From assembly GCF_004343305.1 (NCBI RefSeq), contig NZ_SMAF01000024.1, forward strand, positions 1-48,000: 48,000 nucleotides of DNA, read 5' to 3'. This document shows positions 43,518 through 48,000 of this stretch, piece by piece. A model generated the notes under the pieces. It was not told where the DNA came from, ran no database searches, and worked only from the letters and a program-made list of their open reading frames with translations. Within the stretch, counting starts at the first letter, position 1. Each line of letters opens with the position of its first letter. The position numbers and the translations under genes are program-made. The stretch is from Pseudofulvimonas gallinarii. GTDB taxonomy: Bacteria; Pseudomonadota; Gammaproteobacteria; Xanthomonadales; UBA2363.

Positions 43518-44648
43518 TTGAACCGCGTGCTCCGCAGTGTCTTGTTTCTGTTGCAGTTCGTCGTGGTCGGACTGGCGGCAGCGTTCGTCCTCACGCAACT
43601 TTTCCCGGCACGCGGAACGGCGCCGAATGGCGCGCAGAACAGCCCGGTCGCCCCGACCGGTCCCGCCTCCTATGCCACGGCGGTGCGGGCGGCGACCCCG
43701 GCGGTGGTCAATATCTATGCGAACAGCATCGTCACCGAGCGCCCGCTGGTGGTACCGGAGAACATGCGCCACCTGTTCCCGGGCGCCTTCGGCCTCGGCG
43801 CGCCCCGCCAGCGCATCAACCAGAGCCTGGGCTCCGGGGTCATCGTCAGCCCGGACGGCCATGTCCTGACCACCTACCACGTGGTCGCGCAGGCCAGCGA
43901 CATCCAGGTCGCCCTGCACGACGGCCGCGTCACCCGCGCCCAGGTCATCGGCAGCGACCGCGACACCGACCTGGCCGTCCTCAAGATCGAGGGCAGCCAG
44001 CTGCCGTCGGCCCAGTTCGCCGAGCCGGGCACGCTGCAGGTCGGCGACGTGGTGCTGGCGATCGGCAACCCGTTCGGCATCGGCCAGCGCGTCACCATGG
44101 GCATCGTCAGCGCGATCGGCAACGACCACCTCAACCTGCTGACCTACGACGACTTCATCCAGACCGACGCGGCGATCAACGACGGCAACTCCGGCGGCGC
44201 CCTGGTGAACGCCAATGGCCAGCTGGTCGGGATCAATACCGCGGTGTTCCGCTTCGGCGAGGGCATCGGTTTCGCCATCCCGGCCCAGGCGGCGCGCGCC
44301 GTGCTCGACCAGATCCTCGCCCAGGGCTACGTCACCCGTGGCTGGCTGGGCCTGGACTACCGCGATCCGCCGACGCCCACCGCCAGCGAGGATGGCGCGC
44401 AGAGCACCGCCCCGCGAGGCGTCCAGGTCACCAGCGTCTATCGCGACTTCCCGGGCGCCGAAGCCGGGCTGGCGCCGGGTGACGTGCTGCTGCATCTGGA
44501 TGGCCAGGCCCTCGACGGCCAGAACGTGCTGCGCCAGCTCGAAGCGGCCCTGGTGCCCGGCTCGAGCGCACGCGTCGACGGCCTGCGCGCCGGCGTGCCC
44601 TTCACCGTCAACATCGAAGTGGTGCAGCGGCCTTCGCGTGGCAACTGA
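43518..44648 (+). CDS. DegS/DegQ-like periplasmic serine protease
   Basis: 376 residues from a TTG at 43518, which gives a natural N-terminus N-R-V-L-R-S-V-L-F with a membrane anchor (about 8-26); a GTG at 43527 is the alternative. The frame is open further upstream but unlike a protease. Catalytic triad: His121 in T-T-Y-H, Asp151 in D-T-D-L-A, Ser225 in G-N-S-G-G. One PDZ domain follows (about 265-360). A single anchor and single PDZ fit DegS, which cleaves RseA in the sigma-E envelope stress pathway. No rseA or rpoE is in this window. It is divergent from petA. Confidence 0.9.
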   Translation: MNRVLRSVLFLLQFVVVGLAAAFVLTQLFPARGTAPNGAQNSPVAPTGPASYATAVRAATPAVVNIYANSIVTERPLVVPENMRHLFPGAFGLGAPRQRINQSLGSGVIVSPDGHVLTTYHVVAQASDIQVALHDGRVTRAQVIGSDRDTDLAVLKIEGSQLPSAQFAEPGTLQVGDVVLAIGNPFGIGQRVTMGIVSAIGNDHLNLLTYDDFIQTDAAINDGNSGGALVNANGQLVGINTAVFRFGEGIGFAIPAQAARAVLDQILAQGYVTRGWLGLDYRDPPTPTASEDGAQSTAPRGVQVTSVYRDFPGAEAGLAPGDVLLHLDGQALDGQNVLRQLEAALVPGSSARVDGLRAGVPFTVNIEVVQRPSRGN

Positions 44649-44655
44649 GGGCTGC

Positions 44656-44685
44656 TTGTCGAAGCGGCGGCCGGCTGAGTACACT
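44656..44685 (+). promoter_or_regulatory. Likely sigma-70 promoter of mgtE
   Basis: TTGTCG at 44656-44661 and TACACT at 44680-44685 are 18 bp apart, just after the protease stop. Transcription would begin near 44692, giving a leader of about 220 nt before mgtE. Confidence 0.5.
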
Positions 44686-44734
44686 TGCCGCCGTTTTCGC
44701 CGCCGCAGAGGCCCGCTTTGGACAGTAGCGACTC

Positions 44735-44818
44735 GTGTCGAACGAACGCCTGGTCCGTGCGGGCCCTGATGCGCTGAGCGCCTCCTCCGCACGACCCGGC
44801 CTCCGTCCGCTCGACTGA
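44735..44818 (+). other. Possible 27-codon upstream frame in the mgtE leader
   Basis: A GTG at 44735 opens a frame of 27 codons (V-S-N-E-R-L-V-R-A-G-P-D-A-L...) ending at 44818, inside the long leader before mgtE. The ribosome-binding site is weak. Leader peptides control some magnesium transporter genes (mgtA, mgtC), so it could be regulatory, but it may be chance. No M-box riboswitch is recognisable by eye. Confidence 0.25.
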
Positions 44819-44915
44819 ACCCGCCACCTGTGGCCCCGCCACACGGTGATGGCGTGTCGCCTGTCCTCGCCTGCCCCGGCGACCTGCCAGTGGTCGCGTC
44901 GCGAGGAACCGCGTC

Positions 44916-46271
44916 ATGGACGATATCCGCAACCTGCTTGAAGACCTGCAAGGCCTGATCGAGGCCGACGACCGGCAAGGCCTCGCCGCGCTGCTGGAAC
45001 CGCTGCGCGTGCAGGACGTCGCCGAGCTGTTCAGCGAGCTCGACAGCGACGCGCCGTTCGACGTCCTGTTCGGCCTGCTCGACCACAACCGCCAGGTCCG
45101 CACGTTCGCGTACATCGACCTCAACCTGCAGCCGCAGATCCTCGCCGCCTTCAGTCCGGAACGCCGTCGGGCCATCGTCGGCGAACTGGACAGCGACGAC
45201 CGCGCCGCGCTGATCGACGAACTGGAGCCGCCGCAGGCCGAGGAACTGATCGCCAACCTGCCGGCCGAGGAACGCGAAGACACCCGCGAGCTGCTTGCCT
45301 ACGACGAATCCAGCGTCGGCCGTTTGATGAACACCGACTTCGTGTCGGTGCGCCCGTACTGGACCATCGCCGAAGCGCTGGACCACATCCGTGCCGCCAA
45401 CGAGAACGGCGAGTCGGTCAACCGCATCTACGTCACGCAGCTGGAAGGCAAACTGCTCGACAACCTGCCGCTGCGCGCCTTCATCCTCGGCAAGCTCGAC
45501 GAGCCGGTGCGCACGCTGATGCGACGCGAGGCGATCTCCGTGCGCCCCGAGGAACACCGCGAGGAAGCGGTGCGCCTGATCCAGCATTACGACCTCGAAG
45601 CACTGCCGGTGGTGGACGAGGATGGCGTGCTGCTCGGCACCGTCACCGTCGACGACGTCATGGACGTCGCCGAAGAGGAAACGACCGAGGACTTCCATCG
45701 CCTGGCCTCGGTCGGCGCGGTCGAACTGAGCATGCGCGACGCCAGCGTCTTCTATCTGTTCCGCAAGCGCGTGCCCTGGCTGGTGATGCTGGTGTTCGCC
45801 AACATCTTCAGCGGCGCTGCGCTTGCGCATTACGAGAGCACGATTTCGTCGGCCATCGTGCTGCTGTTCTTCCTGCCGCTGTTGATCGGTTCGGCCGGCA
45901 ACGCCGGCTCGCAATCCTCGACGCTGATGGTGCGCGCGCTGGCGACCGGCGACGTGTCGATGCGTGACTGGTTCAGCCTGCTGCTCAAGGAATTCGGTGT
46001 CGCGCTGGCGCTGGGCATCGCGCTCGGACTGGCTGTTGCCGGCCTCGGCGTGCTGCGCGGCGGCGTCGCCATCGGCATTACCGTTGCGCTGACCATGGTC
46101 GTCGCCGTCATGGCCGGCAGCCTGATCGGCATGAGCCTGCCGTTCGCGTTCTCGAAGCTGAAGCTGGACCCGGCCACGGCCAGCACGCCGCTGATCACCT
46201 GCATCGCCGACATCAGCGGCATCGTCATCTACTTCGGCATCGCCAGCCTGGTCCTGGACCTGCCCGGATAA
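44916..46271 (+). CDS. mgtE: Magnesium transporter MgtE
   Basis: 451 residues. The N-domain (about 1-125) is superhelical, followed by two CBS domains (about 130-250: V-D-E-D-G-V-L-L-G-T-V-T-V-D-D-V-M-D) and five membrane helices (about 280-450), with the pore motif P-L-L-I-G-S-A-G-N-A-G-S-Q-S-S near 320. MgtE channels carry Mg2+ and the N and CBS domains sense cytosolic Mg2+. AGGA lies about eight bases before the ATG. It is transcribed from a promoter after the protease gene. Confidence 0.96.
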   Translation: MDDIRNLLEDLQGLIEADDRQGLAALLEPLRVQDVAELFSELDSDAPFDVLFGLLDHNRQVRTFAYIDLNLQPQILAAFSPERRRAIVGELDSDDRAALIDELEPPQAEELIANLPAEEREDTRELLAYDESSVGRLMNTDFVSVRPYWTIAEALDHIRAANENGESVNRIYVTQLEGKLLDNLPLRAFILGKLDEPVRTLMRREAISVRPEEHREEAVRLIQHYDLEALPVVDEDGVLLGTVTVDDVMDVAEEETTEDFHRLASVGAVELSMRDASVFYLFRKRVPWLVMLVFANIFSGAALAHYESTISSAIVLLFFLPLLIGSAGNAGSQSSTLMVRALATGDVSMRDWFSLLLKEFGVALALGIALGLAVAGLGVLRGGVAIGITVALTMVVAVMAGSLIGMSLPFAFSKLKLDPATASTPLITCIADISGIVIYFGIASLVLDLPG

Positions 46272-46289
46272 CGCCGGCCGGATCCCGCC

Positions 46290-46610
46290 CTAATCCCAGG
46301 GCCCGGTGCCGATCTGGCACAGCACGTCCATGCCCCCGGCGCTGGTGTAGTTGACGATCAGGCCGCCCAGGCAGCGCACGTCGAAATCGCGGCCATCCTG
46401 GATGATCGACAGGCTGATATCGGCGACGCCCTCGTGCTCGGCGACTTCGGCGTAGACGTTGATGGTTTCGCCATTGGGCAGGTCGACAGCCACTTCCCGG
46501 TCACCGACCGTACAAAGGCCGGATTCCTCGTCGCGGGTCAGCGGCAACAGCACCGACTGCATCGATTCGTCGCGGAAGAACAGCCTGAGGTGATCGGGCA
46601 ACGTGGACAT
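46290..46610 (-). CDS. Small protein of unknown function
   Basis: 106 residues from the ATG at 46610, with GGAG about eight bases upstream. It is acidic and cytosolic: no signal peptide or membrane helix, and the predicted fold is beta-rich (V-A-V-D-L-P-N-G-E-T-I-N-V-Y-A-E-V). The C-terminus has a Gly-rich strand and ends T-G-P-W-D. I do not recognise a family. It converges with mgtE with an 18-bp gap. The upstream 223 bp to the VOC gene hold no other gene I can support. Confidence 0.68.
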   Translation of the reverse strand: MSTLPDHLRLFFRDESMQSVLLPLTRDEESGLCTVGDREVAVDLPNGETINVYAEVAEHEGVADISLSIIQDGRDFDVRCLGGLIVNYTSAGGMDVLCQIGTGPWD

Positions 46611-46833
46611 CCCTGCTTCTCCTGATACGGGCGGTGTGTGATGCAGACGCCGGCCCGCCCTGCCGGCCGGAAGGAGGGCGACCGCGATGGGCTGCCTGCG
46701 CCGGCTTCCAGCCAGCACAATCCCGGCGCCTGGTCGGCATGCATTCTAGGACCATGGACGCTACATCGACCTGCGTGATTCCCGGTCGCCTGTTGGACCT
46801 GGGCCGGCCCGCTCCCGCCCGGCGCGCAAGCGG

Positions 46834-47217
46834 TCAGCGCGGGCGATCCCCGGATGCGTTGCCCGGCGACGGTTCCCACAACTCGATGGGATTGCCTTCG
46901 GGATCATGGATGCGCGCAAAACGTCCGACTTCCGAGTCCCATTCGTCCGGCCGGGTCTCCACGGCGATGCCGGCGGCCTGCAGCTGCGCGATCATCGCGT
47001 CCAGATCGTCGACGCGGAAATTGATCATCCATTGCTGTTCCGGCCGACCGAAATAGTCGGTGTCTGCCTTGAATGGATGGAACACCGTAGGGCCGGCGCG
47101 CTGCTCCCAGACCGCCTCGACGATATCGATGCCGAGGTGTTGTGTGTACCACGCCACAAGCGCTTGCGGGCTGTGGGCGCGGAAGAAGAACCCACCGATT
47201 CCAGTGACTTTGTGCAT
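46834..47217 (-). CDS. VOC-superfamily protein (glyoxalase/bleomycin-resistance type)
   Basis: 127 residues from the ATG at 47217. A single vicinal-oxygen-chelate unit: G-G-F-F-F-R-A near residue 8, Y-T-Q-H-L-G near 24, M-I-N-F-R-V-D-D-L-D near 63 and I-H-D-P-E-G-N-P-I-E-L-W-E near 103, with the usual metal Glu in I-E-L-W. The substrate is unknown; many relatives are uncharacterised. A predicted homodimer would form two metal sites. Confidence 0.88.
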   Translation of the reverse strand: MHKVTGIGGFFFRAHSPQALVAWYTQHLGIDIVEAVWEQRAGPTVFHPFKADTDYFGRPEQQWMINFRVDDLDAMIAQLQAAGIAVETRPDEWDSEVGRFARIHDPEGNPIELWEPSPGNASGDRPR

Positions 47218-47502
47218 GCCGGCGCCTTGCCTCGCTGTCCAGCGGCCCACCATAACGCTGGCCTCTGCCCATCGCCAGCCGAACTTCCCTGACCACAACC
47301 CCGCCACTTCGGCAAACGTTGGGCGCCAGCCAGGACAACATAAGAAACATGCAGTGATTCACTCATTTACGGATGAGCCAATTTGGCAATTCCCTGTCGT
47401 CTTTGGACCCGGCACGCACACAGCCCCTCTCCCACACATAGCAATCGTGTTGGACGCCCACGCCCGCCGATGAAATGTAGCGGCCGCCGGGGCCATTACT
47501 GA
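47218..47502. other. 285-bp gap with AT-rich patch beside the IS630 fragment
   Basis: No gene is seen. The part 47341-47400 has only 25 of 60 bases G or C, far below the window. It may hold the end of the IS630 element or transferred DNA, but I cannot identify the terminal repeat. Confidence 0.45.
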
Positions 47503-48000
47503 TCAGTCAGAAATATAGGCGACACTTGGATGCCCGAAGAACGAGCGCACCAGGTCGGGCCGGAGCTTGATGTCGGACAGTTGCGCATGGACCCGATCGG
47601 CCAGCTTCTCGCCACTACGCAGCGGGCTTCGCGCGACCCCGGTTCGCTTGGTGTAGCTCCAGACAAGCTCGTCCGGATTCAAGTCCGGCGCGTAGCCGGG
47701 AAGGAAGTGCAGCGTCAGCTTGCCCTTCAGGCTGTCAACGTAATCACGCACATCGCGTGCCTTGTGCGCAGGCAGACCATCAAGCACCAGATGGACCGGC
47801 CGACGACGACCTTTCATCATCTGCCGCAGCAACTCCACGAACTTCCCACCGTTCAAGCCGCCGCTGTAGACAGCAAACCAGAATCCGCCCTTGCTGTTCA
47901 CCGCCGAAGCCGCGCTGATGCTCTGGCGCTGACCGGGAACCGGGACCACCGGGGTGACACCTTTGACGCCCCAGGTTCGGCCCTGCACCGCATCGGCGCG
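47503..48000 (-). mobile_element. IS630-family transposase, C-terminal part, cut by window edge
   Basis: About 165 residues visible, ending at the stop at 47503 and open to the right edge. The DDE catalytic core is recognisable: R-T-W-G-V-K-G near the start, V-H-L-V-L-D-G-L-P-A-H-K-A (second catalytic Asp), and L-P-G-Y-A-P-D-L-N-P-D-E-L-V-W (third acid region, N-P-D-E). The N-terminal helix-turn-helix and first Asp lie outside. IS630 elements insert at TA dinucleotides. The visible part has no frameshift. Confidence 0.9.

Noticed and set aside
44686-44915. M-box riboswitch before mgtE
   Set aside because: The region is long enough but I cannot find the conserved M-box helices by eye.
43344-45914. 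856-codon open frame on the minus strand
   Set aside because: It is a shadow of the DegS-like protease and mgtE, both of which have clear motifs on the plus strand.

Overview
The window is high-GC chromosomal DNA (about 65% in the sample I counted) from a Gram-negative gammaproteobacterium. The best match is Lysobacterales (Xanthomonadales). I base this on gene order: lspA-ispH-fimT-pilV-pilW-pilX-pilY1-pilE; leuS-lptE-holA-nadD-rsfS; lgt-thyA-folA next to apaH-apaG; petA-petB-petC-sspA-sspB. Nearly all of it is dense chromosomal backbone. Insertion sequences sit at both edges: an IS66-type element on the left and an IS630-type transposase fragment on the right. I see no CRISPR array, prophage, plasmid origin or defence island.

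Layout. 1-1007: right-hand part of an IS66 element whose tnpA is frameshifted. 1053-1203: tRNA-Thr(CGT) with its promoter and a terminator shared with the pilus operon. 1223-8249 (minus): minor-pilin operon fimT-pilV-pilW-pilX-pilY1-pilE, AT-richer in pilY1 than the rest. 8619-10128 (minus): ispH and lspA. 10283-15806 (minus): leuS-lptE-holA-nadD-rsfS, covering tRNA charging, LPS export, DNA polymerase III, NAD synthesis and ribosome silencing. 15931-19251: DUF4442 protein, secreted amidohydrolase, and a secreted TPR/propeller protein of unknown role. 19392-21331 (plus): Nudix hydrolase, 6-phosphogluconolactonase and an ECF sigma factor of the kinase-linked type. 21267-23723 (minus): membrane Ser/Thr kinase with TPRs, whose 3' end overlaps the sigma gene. 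23724-24274: gene-free stretch holding a 70-bp copy of part of petB. 24275-25740 (minus): secreted VWA/apple-domain protein coupled to a small secreted protein. 25870-28516: small lipoproteins, rhodanese, MAPEG, DUF2799 and DUF4920 genes. 28670-30833 (plus): lgt-thyA-folA, overlapping by 4 bp each. 30885-34023 (minus): YceI-like, apaH, apaG, terC, dgkA. 34188-37983 (minus): zur, M14-type deacylase, isoaspartyl peptidase and pseudouridine synthase, tightly coupled. 38017-43362 (minus): gltX, sspB, sspA, and the bc1 complex petC-petB-petA. 43518-46271 (plus): DegS-like protease and mgtE. 46290-47217 (minus): a small unknown gene and a VOC protein. 47503-48000: IS630 fragment.

How the genes work together. 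The pilus operon supplies the minor pilins and the PilY1 tip adhesin for twitching and attachment. Lgt and LspA, encoded far apart here, carry out two steps of lipoprotein maturation and would serve the several lipoproteins in the window (LptE, 25870, 27036). ThyA and FolA form the dTMP/folate cycle. PetABC carries electrons from quinol to cytochrome c, and SspA/SspB are stress and proteolysis regulators.

The two items most worth following up are the convergent ECF-sigma/Ser-Thr-kinase pair, which looks like a phosphorylation-controlled transcription switch, and the petB-derived fragment in a distant intergenic region. I found no system I could call wholly new.
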